A stretch of 64,000 bases of DNA from Mesotoga infera (GTDB lineage: Bacteria; Thermotogota; Thermotogae; Petrotogales; Kosmotogaceae): assembly GCF_900157305.1 (NCBI RefSeq), contig NZ_LS974202.1, positions 1,364,001 to 1,428,000 on the forward strand. The letters run 5' to 3'. The translations under genes and the position numbers were made by a program. The notes below the pieces were generated by a model. It ran no database searches and was not told where the DNA came from. It saw only the letters and a list, made by a program, of their open reading frames with translations. Below are positions 27,726 to 35,986 of this stretch, piece by piece; the first letter of the stretch is position 1, and each line of letters begins with the position of its first letter.

Positions 27726-28935
27726 AGAGCTTGCAGATCTCCACTATCACCTCGACGGCCTTCACCATGGACTCGATCGGCACGTATTCGAAACGGCCGT
27801 GGTAATTCATCCCTCCGGTGAAGATGTTTGGCGTGGGCAATCCCATGAAGGAAAGCCTCGCCCCATCGGTGCCTCCCCTGACCGGCTCTATAACAGGTTC
27901 GATTCCCACGTTTCTCATAGCGCGGGCCGCGATGTCCACGATGAACATGACCGGTTCGATCATCTCCCGCATGTTTCTGTAAGAATCCTTGACGGTCACG
28001 CTGACAGTGCCTTCCCCGTATTTGGCGTTGAGGAAAGCCGCCGCGTACTGCATCAATCGCTTTCGGTTTTCGAACCTCTCGCGCGAGTGATCGCGTATTA
28101 TATAGTTGAGGTTCGTCTCCTCGACCGTGCCGGCCATGCTGGTCAGGTGGAAGAAGCCCTCCCTGCCCTGCGTGGCCGCGGGCGTCTCGGCAGCCGGAAG
28201 CAGGCTTATGAACTCCGAGGCGATCAGCATCGAATTCTTCATCCTGTCCTTGGCCGAGCCCGGGTGTATGTTCAGACCCGTTATCTTCACCTTCGCGCCG
28301 GCCGCGTTGAAGGTCTCGTACTGGAGCTGGCCCAGCGCGCCCCCATCGACGGTGTAAGCGTAATCGGCGCCGAATTTCTCCACGTCGAAGTGATCGGTCC
28401 CCTTGCCGACCTCCTCGTCCGGAGTGAAGCAGACCCTGATCTTGCCGTGTTTTATCTGCGGATGCTCCATGAGGTACTCTAGCGCCGTGACGATCTCGGC
28501 GATCCCGGCCTTGTCGTCGGCGCCCAGAAGTGTCGTCCCGTCGGTTACTATCAGTTCCTGGCCCCTGTAATCCAGCAGCTCGGGGTAGGTAGAAGGATCT
28601 AGCACTATCCCCTTCTCGGGATTGAGCGTTATCTCTCCGCCTTCGTACCTGACTATTCTTGCCTTGACATCCTTCCCGCTAGCGTCCGGGCTGGTGTCCA
28701 TGTGAGCCACAAAGCCGATCACCGGCACCCTTGCATCGGTGTTGGCTCCAAGCGTGGCCATTACGTAGCCGTGCCCGTCCAGCGATACCTCTTCCAGACC
28801 GAGCCCCTCCAGTTCGTCTCTCAACAGTGCCGCGAGTTTAAGCTGACCTTCGGTCGTCGGGCTCGAGTCGGAATCGTGGCTCGAAGTCGTTTCGACCGAG
28901 ACGTACCTCATGAAGCGGTCAATCATCCTTTTCAT
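27691..28935 (-). CDS. pepT: Peptidase T (tripeptide aminopeptidase)
   Basis: I start at ATG 28935 (MKRMIDRFMRYVSVETTS), eight bases after GGAG and aligned with the usual PepT start. The 414-residue M20 metallopeptidase shows GFVAHMDTSPDASG (first zinc ligand and catalytic Asp), LLGADDKAGIAEI (bridging Asp) and FTPDEEVGKGTDHF (catalytic Glu). Further landmarks are TVDGGALGQLQYETFNAAGA and the C-terminal histidine in TGGMNYHGRFEY. It removes N-terminal residues from tripeptides in the cytoplasm. The last residues FPSCRTHLMSF are read from the adjoining repeat, so the native C-terminus has been replaced. The gene overlaps the end of an MFS gene. Confidence 0.95.
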   Translation of the reverse strand: MKRMIDRFMRYVSVETTSSHDSDSSPTTEGQLKLAALLRDELEGLGLEEVSLDGHGYVMATLGANTDARVPVIGFVAHMDTSPDASGKDVKARIVRYEGGEITLNPEKGIVLDPSTYPELLDYRGQELIVTDGTTLLGADDKAGIAEIVTALEYLMEHPQIKHGKIRVCFTPDEEVGKGTDHFDVEKFGADYAYTVDGGALGQLQYETFNAAGAKVKITGLNIHPGSAKDRMKNSMLIASEFISLLPAAETPAATQGREGFFHLTSMAGTVEETNLNYIIRDHSRERFENRKRLMQYAAAFLNAKYGEGTVSVTVKDSYRNMREMIEPVMFIVDIAARAMRNVGIEPVIEPVRGGTDGARLSFMGLPTPNIFTGGMNYHGRFEYVPIESMVKAVEVIVEICKLFPSCRTHLMSF

Positions 28936-30292
28936 CCACATCACTCCTTCCCTTTTTCCTCTTTCTATTCAACTGTACCAGTATATCCACCATTTCGCGC
29001 GGCCTCGCCGCCAGCCTGTTTGCTATGACTGAGGCCGAATTGAATATCATACCGGCCACTGACCGCTCCTTTCTGGTCTTCACTCTCCTCAGCAGAAAGA
29101 GCGAGAGCCCCCTTAGCACGAAGGTGACGAAGAAGAGGATTTGAATGCCGTAAAACCTCATCCCCAGAATCTCCCAGCCGAATTTGTTCAAATAGGAGGC
29201 CAGAAACCCTCCGGCGAGAGAGCCGACCAGAGCCGCCCCGCCGTTGGCGAAGGAGAGCAGCGCGTAGTACGACTCGGTATTCACCCCGTCGAGGAGATCG
29301 AGCATCGTCGTGAAGAGACAGAGGTTTATGGCGCTCCAGGAGATCGTGCCGATCAGAGTGTCGATATAGAGAAGATAGACCGTCTGCTCGTTCATGAAGA
29401 CCCAGAGGATAATCTTTATGAACGCGCCGAACACGCCGAACTCGAGCACAGCCTGGCTCCCTATTCTGTCGGCTATCTTGCCCCAAATGAAATAGAAGAC
29501 CATCGTGAGGAGCGAGCTGAAAACATTGAGAATGCTCAAGAACGAATAACCCAGCTTCATATTTACCAGCTCGTGATACGAGAAAAACGGCGAGGTGATC
29601 GCTATCGAAAAGCTCCAGAAGGCGTAAAATACCAGATAAGGCATGAACTTCCTGTCCTTCGTGACGGCCCTGAAGAGTCCCCTGCCGTAGGTGATCTCCC
29701 GCGGTGGATCGTAATGGAAACCCAGCAGCACAAGGCTCACCAGTGCGCTGATCGTCCCCAGCACGGTGATGATAAGAAAGCCGCGCGTGCCGGGAACGGC
29801 GTCCAGCAAGAAGGAATAGAAGAGAGTTATGAGCATGTTCGTGATCGTGAAGATAATGTTCCTCGAGCTGAAAAACTTCGCGGCCCTCTCCCTCGGGGCG
29901 ACGTCCTTCATGAGGGAGACCCAGAAATTGCCCGTAAGGCTCGCCGCCATAGAGAAAAGGGCCATGATTATCAGCAGGATCGACTGCCGGTTCATCCCAA
30001 CGGCCAGGGTCACGGGAATGAAGGCCGTCGAAAGCCTGCTCACCGTGGCGAAAATCATCATCGCCCTCTTCCTGTTTCCTATGAGTCGCATCATGGCCGG
30101 AGCCAGAAGCTGGACGAACTGCGAAATCGTCGGGAGCACTCCCAGAAGCGCTATCACGGGCTCGGAAGCGCCGAATTCAAGAGCGAGGCCGGTGCCCAAA
30201 AAACCCTGGGTTATCAGAAAGAACCCGTTGTATATCGAGCCTTCGAATATAGAGAGTATCTGTGTGCGTTTAATTTTGTCCAATTGAGACAT
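28919..30292 (-). CDS. MFS transporter
   Basis: The frame opens at 30352, but a TATAAT box at 30320-30325 would place transcription start inside it, so I start at ATG 30292 (MSQLDKIKRTQILSIFEG). A TTG at 30283 with better ribosome-site spacing is an alternative. The roughly 457-residue protein has about twelve hydrophobic helices and the loop signatures FSSRNIIFTITNMLITL and GNRKRAMMIFATVSRLSTAF. The substrate is unknown. It overlaps pepT by about 17 bases, suggesting that a peptide or amino-acid carrier is co-expressed with peptidase T, but this is only context. Confidence 0.85.
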   Translation of the reverse strand: MSQLDKIKRTQILSIFEGSIYNGFFLITQGFLGTGLALEFGASEPVIALLGVLPTISQFVQLLAPAMMRLIGNRKRAMMIFATVSRLSTAFIPVTLAVGMNRQSILLIIMALFSMAASLTGNFWVSLMKDVAPRERAAKFFSSRNIIFTITNMLITLFYSFLLDAVPGTRGFLIITVLGTISALVSLVLLGFHYDPPREITYGRGLFRAVTKDRKFMPYLVFYAFWSFSIAITSPFFSYHELVNMKLGYSFLSILNVFSSLLTMVFYFIWGKIADRIGSQAVLEFGVFGAFIKIILWVFMNEQTVYLLYIDTLIGTISWSAINLCLFTTMLDLLDGVNTESYYALLSFANGGAALVGSLAGGFLASYLNKFGWEILGMRFYGIQILFFVTFVLRGLSLFLLRRVKTRKERSVAGMIFNSASVIANRLAARPREMVDILVQLNRKRKKGRSDVDEKDD

Positions 30293-30319
30293 CTCCGGCG
30301 CTGCTTGTGAAGTATTACC

Positions 30320-30325
30320 ATTATA
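30320..30325 (-). promoter_or_regulatory. -10 box of the MFS-pepT unit
   Basis: TATAAT on the minus strand lies 28 bases before the chosen start. The -35 at 17 bases is TGGATT, a moderate match. Confidence 0.55.
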
Positions 30326-30438
30326 GATCAAAGGGCCTGCCGAATCCAGCAAACTAAACTAATGCGCTTTGAATTAAACCGTGGAAAAGCGAAAGATGCG
30401 TCCTTCGTTGCTGTTCCAGAGCCTGGACAGCTCCCCCC

Positions 30439-32280
30439 TCATTCTATTTTCAACGTAATCCTGTAAGTATCTATCGATTGATCCGGCGATGCGGAACTTC
30501 CATAAGACAGCTCCAGAACGCCCTCCCCTCTCTCCACGGTTCTAAAATAGAAAACCGAATATCTGACTTCTTCAAAGTATTCGATGAAGGGATCGGAGAG
30601 TAGCTTCAACTGTTCTGGAAGTTCCTCGCGTAAATACCAGGTTTCATCGCTCGACGAACCGTTCTTCAATTTCAAAATCAACATCTGGTCGAGTTTTAGA
30701 GCTATATGGCGATCGTTGTCGCTGTCCCTGGCAATGTAAATGTCATGAACGGGTTCGGCCACCGTTATCGTCGCCCCGAAGGTCCTCTCTGGAGGTGTTT
30801 CCTCCCAGGGTCTTCCATAGGAGAATTCTATATAGGCGGTTCCGTAGTTGATACCCTCGAAATAGTAACGCTGCTGGATGGTCCCGCCCACGGACGGGGT
30901 GTTTTCAGGTATCAGATACTCGTTTTCCTTCGTCTGACGGAGGATAGAAGAGGTGGTGGAGGTTATTCTCCATGACATACCAGTTCCCGTGGTCACGTTC
31001 AATGAAACCTCTAGAGGTATGGCTAGATCTACCGAGAAACTCTTCCCGTTATCGGATTCGTCGATAGATAGAACCTCCCTTTCCAGAAGCGGCACAGAGA
31101 TCCCGACCCTGTAGGTCCCTATCGGTTCATCGTTCCAGCAAGAGCAATAAGAGAGAGAAATGTCGGTCTCTCCGGGGCCTATCACCCTGAACTGAAAGAC
31201 CTGGTAGCCGCCGCCCGTCGTTCCCGGTTCTTCGTAGAATGGTTCGGAGAGAAGCCTCAAGACGCTTCCGTCGAACTCTTCGAGCCTCCAGGAGTAACCT
31301 GTCCCCGGACTCGAAGGGAGTGAAATGGTGAAGTCGCGGCCAATTTCAAGATCCATATCGACCCCGTTGTCTTTCTCGCCGAGCGAAACAATTCCAGACA
31401 AAATATCAACGGCTCTTCCAGATAAATCGTGTTCGGGGCTGCTTTCTTGTTCCGCTTCAACCCTCCGGAGAAAATCTCCGATTATCATATTGAAACCCTC
31501 ACTCTCTTCAAGCATGGGAAAGTGCGCGCTGTTTATGAATGTGACGAACTCGCTCTTTGGGGAGAGTTTCTGGTAATCGATGACTTTATCGACTCCTGGA
31601 AAATTGTACAATCCCGTGCAGATAAGCACCGGCATTCTGAGATCGGATAGGCCCGAGGAGATATCCAGCCCCCTCAACTCACCGGTTACTCCCGGGCCGT
31701 CACCCCAGAACTGATCGTAAATGTCGCGGTTTATGTCCTCTACGGTCGTCTTGAGTTTTGATTCTATATCTCCCCTGTAATTCAGGAAAAGCAGCTTCAG
31801 CTTATCGGGTACGGTGTCGTTTTGGAGCGTATATTCTTCGATCAGCAGGTCTAATTGAGGAATCGAGAGTATCGGATTCACAAGTACCAGGCTCGACAGT
31901 TCCGCCGGCCTCGCAAGAGCGTAATAAACGGCTATCAGGCTCCCGAAGCCGTGTCCCATTAAATGGAATCTCTCAAGTTCCAGCTCGTGAACGATCGCCG
32001 ACAACTCGGAGATGTAATATTCCAAGCTCAAATCCAAGGAGCCGACGTCGCTGGATTTTCCGCTTCCGGCCGAATCGTAGAGAACAGTTTTTCTTCCCGG
32101 GAGTATATCTTCGAGATAGCTGCCACTTATTCCCGGGCCGTCACCTATCACTACTACGGGAAGACCTTCGGCTTCGCCGATTCTGAAGAATATCTCATTA
32201 CCGTAAAGCTCTATACTTCCGGTAGTGGCAACCGTTGCGGCCGCGATGAAAAGAAAGAGAATTAAAGATGGTTTATACAA
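30439..32280 (-). CDS. Secreted degenerate alpha/beta hydrolase fused to chagasin-like (I42) domains
   Basis: The 613-residue protein starts at TTG and has a signal peptide (ILFLFIAAATVATTGS). Residues 26-270 are an alpha/beta hydrolase of the proline iminopeptidase type. The nucleophile elbow reads LMGHGFGSL, with Gly111 in place of Ser, and the acid strand reads ICTGLYNFPG, with Asn where Asp is usual. His remains in INSAHFPM. Three beta domains follow (about 295-395, 400-505, 510-613). They carry chagasin motifs: SPGTGYSWRLEE and TTGTGMSWRI (NPTTGY-like BC loop) and YGRPWEE (RPW loop). Chagasins inhibit papain-type proteases. The protein may be an extracellular inhibitor or binder rather than an enzyme. 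Confidence 0.8.
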   Translation of the reverse strand: MYKPSLILFLFIAAATVATTGSIELYGNEIFFRIGEAEGLPVVVIGDGPGISGSYLEDILPGRKTVLYDSAGSGKSSDVGSLDLSLEYYISELSAIVHELELERFHLMGHGFGSLIAVYYALARPAELSSLVLVNPILSIPQLDLLIEEYTLQNDTVPDKLKLLFLNYRGDIESKLKTTVEDINRDIYDQFWGDGPGVTGELRGLDISSGLSDLRMPVLICTGLYNFPGVDKVIDYQKLSPKSEFVTFINSAHFPMLEESEGFNMIIGDFLRRVEAEQESSPEHDLSGRAVDILSGIVSLGEKDNGVDMDLEIGRDFTISLPSSPGTGYSWRLEEFDGSVLRLLSEPFYEEPGTTGGGYQVFQFRVIGPGETDISLSYCSCWNDEPIGTYRVGISVPLLEREVLSIDESDNGKSFSVDLAIPLEVSLNVTTGTGMSWRITSTTSSILRQTKENEYLIPENTPSVGGTIQQRYYFEGINYGTAYIEFSYGRPWEETPPERTFGATITVAEPVHDIYIARDSDNDRHIALKLDQMLILKLKNGSSSDETWYLREELPEQLKLLSDPFIEYFEEVRYSVFYFRTVERGEGVLELSYGSSASPDQSIDTYRITLKIE

Positions 32281-32459
32281 TTGAACCTAACCTCCCCAGA
32301 TGAACTGACGAACGAACATCGATACAGTAAAATTATATAACGCGCTGAGGTCGGGTTCCCTTCCGAGGGAGATATGTCCGGTCAAATTCAACCGGTTGCC
32401 TGATTTACTTGAAAATGATGCAGCGATAATATACCCTATTCTCATGTGGCGAATGACAG

Positions 32460-33251
32460 ATGTTGGGCGTGATAAGGATGAGAAGGATCCCCGGTAACGA
32501 ATGGAAGATGTTGATTCCCTTTCTGTCTGCGGAGAGGGAGTTCAACGTTTTTATGATCGGCGACATAGAGAATACCCCGCCAGAAGCCGAACACATGGAA
32601 ATCTTCGTCGAAGGCGAACTCGAGAATCCCGCAGGCGTTCTTCTGAGATATTACAGGTTTTTTATCGTCTATTCCAGTGAAAGAATGGATCATGCCGGAG
32701 CGGCGAAGATCATAAAGGATTTTGAAAAGGCTATCGTATTGAGCGGAAAGGCCGATTGCATAGATGCGATAGCTCCACATTTGAGGGAAATAACGAAAGA
32801 AGAGGCCACGATGCATCTAGCGCTTCTCAAAGAGCCAAACCTTGAGGAGAACGACCTGCCAATCAGGAGGGCGACTATGAGCGATGCGGGAGAGCTTCTT
32901 GCCCTCTTAAATTCGATAGAAGAGTTTCGAGCGACCGAAGAGGAGTCCTTTCTCTCATCGCTAGAGAGTGGAACATCCAGAAGATATATAGTCGAAATGG
33001 ACGGCAGAATAGTTTCTACGGCCGCCAGTACCGCGGAGAGTTCCGATATGGCTATGATCATCGGAGTTGCGACTCACAAAGATTACAGGAAACGAGGACT
33101 GGCCTCCAAAGTCGTGTCGAAGCTCTGTTCGGATCTACTGAATTGGGGAAGGACTCCCTGCCTGTTCTACGATAACCCCGAGGCCGGAAAGATTTACAAC
33201 AGGCTGGGCTTTCGCGAAATCGGGAAATGGAAGATACTGTATTTCAGGTAA
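32460..33251 (+). CDS. GNAT family N-acetyltransferase
   Basis: The 263-residue protein has an N-terminal domain of about 130 residues of the kind that precedes GNAT in several two-domain acetyltransferases (EREFNVFMIGDIENTPPEAE). The C-terminal GNAT domain carries VATHKDYRKRGLASKVVSKL and NPEAGKIYNRLGFREIGKW. The start could also be ATG 32478. The acceptor is unknown. It is a single gene on the plus strand between the chagasin fusion and an NTF2-like gene. Confidence 0.85.
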   Translation: MLGVIRMRRIPGNEWKMLIPFLSAEREFNVFMIGDIENTPPEAEHMEIFVEGELENPAGVLLRYYRFFIVYSSERMDHAGAAKIIKDFEKAIVLSGKADCIDAIAPHLREITKEEATMHLALLKEPNLEENDLPIRRATMSDAGELLALLNSIEEFRATEEESFLSSLESGTSRRYIVEMDGRIVSTAASTAESSDMAMIIGVATHKDYRKRGLASKVVSKLCSDLLNWGRTPCLFYDNPEAGKIYNRLGFREIGKWKILYFR

Positions 33252-33365
33252 GTTTGATCTTTGACGGTATTCGACGGTCTGGATCGCGTGAATTCAGACA
33301 AATCCTCGTAGGTCGTCCCCCTTTGATGTTAAAATCGGAATGAAGAGATCAAGCGAGGTGCATTG

Positions 33366-33776
33366 ATGGAAAGAAAAGATATGTCGGCTATGGAAGTTCT
33401 TGAAGCTTATTTCGAAGCTTACAGAAACAGAGACCTTGAAACCATCGCGACACTTTGCGACGGTGATATCATTTATTTGAGCCCGGAGGGACTAGTCGCG
33501 GAAGGTTTCGAAGCCTTCTCAAGGCTAATCCAGGGTGAGTTCAACTCTTTCGGAGTTCTTTACGAACCTTTCCTCTGGCAGAGCAGTATCGAAAAGTCCG
33601 GCGAATGTCTTCTGTTGTGGAAACGTGGAGTTAAGTTAGCCAGAAACGCCGCTTTCAGGAGAGTCGAGATTCAGGGCTCCACGCTCCTAATTCGATCAAA
33701 GGGGATATGGAAGATCGCCTGTATTCAGTATTTTGTGCCTGTCTCTTTCAAAAGCCTGTTAAGCAGGAAGAAGTAG
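33366..33776 (+). CDS. NTF2-like (SnoaL fold) protein
   Basis: I choose ATG 33366 because GAGGTG lies five bases before it; the TTG at 33363 is in frame. The 136-residue protein begins with the helix-helix pattern typical of the fold (MSAMEVLEAYFEAYRNRDLE, TIATLCDGDIIYLSPEG). The family includes enzymes and ligand-binding proteins. No catalytic residues can be assigned. Confidence 0.75.
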   Translation: MERKDMSAMEVLEAYFEAYRNRDLETIATLCDGDIIYLSPEGLVAEGFEAFSRLIQGEFNSFGVLYEPFLWQSSIEKSGECLLLWKRGVKLARNAAFRRVEIQGSTLLIRSKGIWKIACIQYFVPVSFKSLLSRKK

Positions 33777-33890
33777 TCCTTACTTTTCAAAACTATCGTG
33801 TCATAGTAAAAAACGGGGTAAGTTGTGCTACGAACCAATGAAACGGATCTGCCCGATGTGCATTTATTTTTTAAGGAGGACAAATCTGTC

Positions 33891-35099
33891 GTGAACGATC
33901 TAAAAAAAGCTTGGCTCGTAGTTTACAGTGGGTTGGGAGTTAACTTGACCCTTGGAGTGCTTTACTCCTGGAGCATCATCTCCGCAGCTTTAATGGACAA
34001 TTATGGTTGGAGCGCAACACAGACGCAGATCCCCTATATGTTGGCTTCCGCGGTTTTCGCGCTCACGATGGTCCCGGGAGGAAAGTTGCAGGACAGGCTC
34101 GGACCAAAACCGGTGCTCTTAATATCTTCGGTGCTGGCCGGTCTGGGATTCATTCTCTCCGGACTCAATCTCACGGTTGTGGGGCTCGCTTTGTTCTTCG
34201 GCGTGGTCTTCGGTCTGGCCATGGGTTTCGGTTACGCTTCGCCCACGCCCGCCGCCGTGAAATGGTTTCACCCCGAGCACAGGGGCTTGATTTCGGGCAT
34301 AGTTGTAAGCGGTTTCGGCCTCGCGCCCGTTTATATCGCCCCTTTGACCAGTTCTCTTATAGGAGTGATGGGACTCCCGGCAACTTTGATCACCCTTGGG
34401 ATAATCTTCTTCTTGGTCGTGTTCTCGCTCTCTTTCGCCATTTCAAATCCGCCGCCCGGTTTCCAGAGAATCGAACTGAAGAAGAGACCGGCGAAGGTCC
34501 ATCAGATAACGGCAAAGGATTACAAAGTTGGCGAGATGGTCAAGACGGTTCAATTCTACCTTCTCTGGACCATGTTTTTCTTCGGGACTTTCGCGGGCCT
34601 GCTCATAATCGGCCAGATGTCGAAGATCGGGCTCGAACAGGCTTCGATCAGCAACGGATTCCTGCTGGTCGTCGTTTACGCCATCTTCAACTTCATCGGA
34701 CGGGTTACTTGGGGAACCGTATCGGATTATCTCGGAAGAACGGTCACGCTTTTGACCATGTTCCTAATACAGGCGATCGTCTATTTCTCGTTCGCCGCTC
34801 TCACAAACCCGGTCGCTCTGTTGATAGGCAAGAGTCTCGTCGGTTTTACCTTCGGCGGAATGCTGGCCATATTCCCGGTGATCACCGCCGATTTCTACGG
34901 GATGAAGAACCTGGGAGTGAATTACGGGGTGATGATAACGGCATGGGGTGTCGGAGGCATACTGGGTCCCCTTCTCGGAGGCATCGCGCGCGACATCACG
35001 GGCGGTTACGAGATCAGTTATCTGGTATCTGCCGTACTCAGCGTCGCTGGCGCGGCGATCAGTTTGCTAGTGAGGCATCCCGATAGAAAATCGCGCTAA
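33891..35099 (+). CDS. OFA-family MFS carrier (oxalate/formate antiporter-like)
   Basis: AAGGAGG at 33873-33879 supports a GTG start at 33891 (MNDLKKAWLVVYSGLGVNLT), giving 402 residues; the frame is open from 33825. About twelve helices are visible. The opening GVNLTLGVLYSWSIISAALM and the segment GFGYASPTPAAVKWFHPEHR are hallmarks of the OxlT/OFA family. Members exchange small carboxylates such as oxalate, formate, pyruvate or lactate. No metabolic partner is adjacent. The distant etf-dehydrogenase operon could use a carboxylate carrier. Confidence 0.88.
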   Translation: MNDLKKAWLVVYSGLGVNLTLGVLYSWSIISAALMDNYGWSATQTQIPYMLASAVFALTMVPGGKLQDRLGPKPVLLISSVLAGLGFILSGLNLTVVGLALFFGVVFGLAMGFGYASPTPAAVKWFHPEHRGLISGIVVSGFGLAPVYIAPLTSSLIGVMGLPATLITLGIIFFLVVFSLSFAISNPPPGFQRIELKKRPAKVHQITAKDYKVGEMVKTVQFYLLWTMFFFGTFAGLLIIGQMSKIGLEQASISNGFLLVVVYAIFNFIGRVTWGTVSDYLGRTVTLLTMFLIQAIVYFSFAALTNPVALLIGKSLVGFTFGGMLAIFPVITADFYGMKNLGVNYGVMITAWGVGGILGPLLGGIARDITGGYEISYLVSAVLSVAGAAISLLVRHPDRKSR

Positions 35100-35148
35100 T
35101 TAAAACCCGAAGAGACTCCGTTTTTTGAATCACTGATGGAGGTTGAAT

Positions 35149-35487
35149 ATGCCAGGTAAAGTCGAAAGATTGGAATCGATACGCAGAACACTGGCGATTT
35201 TGCTGGACGACGTGCAGTGGAAACTGGACGATGTCGTCCTGACCATAGGGGACCTTATAGACGAGGAGAAGAAGCTCTCGCTGGATGCTCTGAAAAACCT
35301 CGGAATGTTGAAGAGAGAGAGACGGGAAATGCTTTCTATCTATCTGAAAGCCGTAGAAGACAGAAACGAGATAGTGAAGAGAATGGTGGAGGATCTCTGG
35401 GACGTTCCGGAAAATAATCTCAAAGAAGCTCTCGAAAAGCTTAACGAACTTCTGAAGGAAGAGCGAGAACCTCCGGGACCGGCCTAG
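35149..35487 (+). CDS. Small helical hypothetical protein
   Basis: ATG 35149 follows GGAGGTTGAAT. The 112-residue protein is highly charged and predicted helical throughout (RLESIRRTLAILLDDVQWKL, KLSLDALKNLGMLKRERREM, NNLKEALEKLNELLKEERE), with no cysteine or membrane segment. It converges with csoR, overlapping it by four bases. I do not recognise it. A coiled-coil scaffold or DNA/RNA-associated protein is possible. Confidence 0.7.
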   Translation: MPGKVERLESIRRTLAILLDDVQWKLDDVVLTIGDLIDEEKKLSLDALKNLGMLKRERREMLSIYLKAVEDRNEIVKRMVEDLWDVPENNLKEALEKLNELLKEEREPPGPA

Positions 35488-35765
35488 AGGCTCTTCTCTA
35501 TGTACTTCATAAGCGTTTCAAGTTCTTTTATCTTCTCATCTACCTCGCCGGTTTTCGCCGCCTCTCTCACACAGGTTTCTATGTGCCTGTTTACAACAGA
35601 GGTATTGGCCTTTTTAAGGAGCGAAATCACCGCCAGTAGTTGTGTGGATATGTCTATGCAGTATCTCCCGTCCTCTATCATTCTTATTATCCCGTCTATC
35701 TGGCCCCTCGCTGTCTTTAGTATTTTGAGCGCCTCATCGTGTTTATGATGGGAATGATTCTCCAT
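35484..35765 (-). CDS. csoR: CsoR/RcnR-family metal-sensing repressor
   Basis: The 93-residue four-helix protein has a His-rich N-terminus (MENHSHHKHDEALK) and the family core TARGQIDGIIRMIEDGRYCI. The Cu(I)-binding triad is Cys in RYCIDIS and His plus Cys in NRHIETC. The holo-form releases DNA. It is the last gene of copA-copZ-csoR, one base after copZ, so the sensor is part of the operon it controls. The candidate operator is the G/C-rich dyad at 38443-38456. Confidence 0.93.
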   Translation of the reverse strand: MENHSHHKHDEALKILKTARGQIDGIIRMIEDGRYCIDISTQLLAVISLLKKANTSVVNRHIETCVREAAKTGEVDEKIKELETLMKYIEKSL

Positions 35766-35766
35766 A

Positions 35767-35973
35767 TCAATCTTCGATTCCCTTCAGGACATATCCGGCT
35801 TCGTCTATAACTTCTCTCAGAAATTCTCTATCCAGCTCCACGGAGCTTTCCACAACGGCCGATCCATCGTCCAGATCGACACTGGCTTTTTTGACACCCT
35901 CGATAGAACTCAAGGCCTTTTCCACTCGCATCTTGCAATGGTTACAGCTCATACCTTCGATTATCAGTTTCAT
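35767..35973 (-). CDS. copZ: Copper chaperone, heavy-metal-associated domain
   Basis: The 68-residue protein is a single HMA domain with the metal-binding motif GMSCNHCKMRVEKAL. It carries Cu(I) to the ATPase CopA in the cytoplasm. It lies 13 bases after copA and one base before csoR. Confidence 0.93.
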   Translation of the reverse strand: MKLIIEGMSCNHCKMRVEKALSSIEGVKKASVDLDDGSAVVESSVELDREFLREVIDEAGYVLKGIED

Positions 35974-35986
35974 CCTGTCTCCTCCT

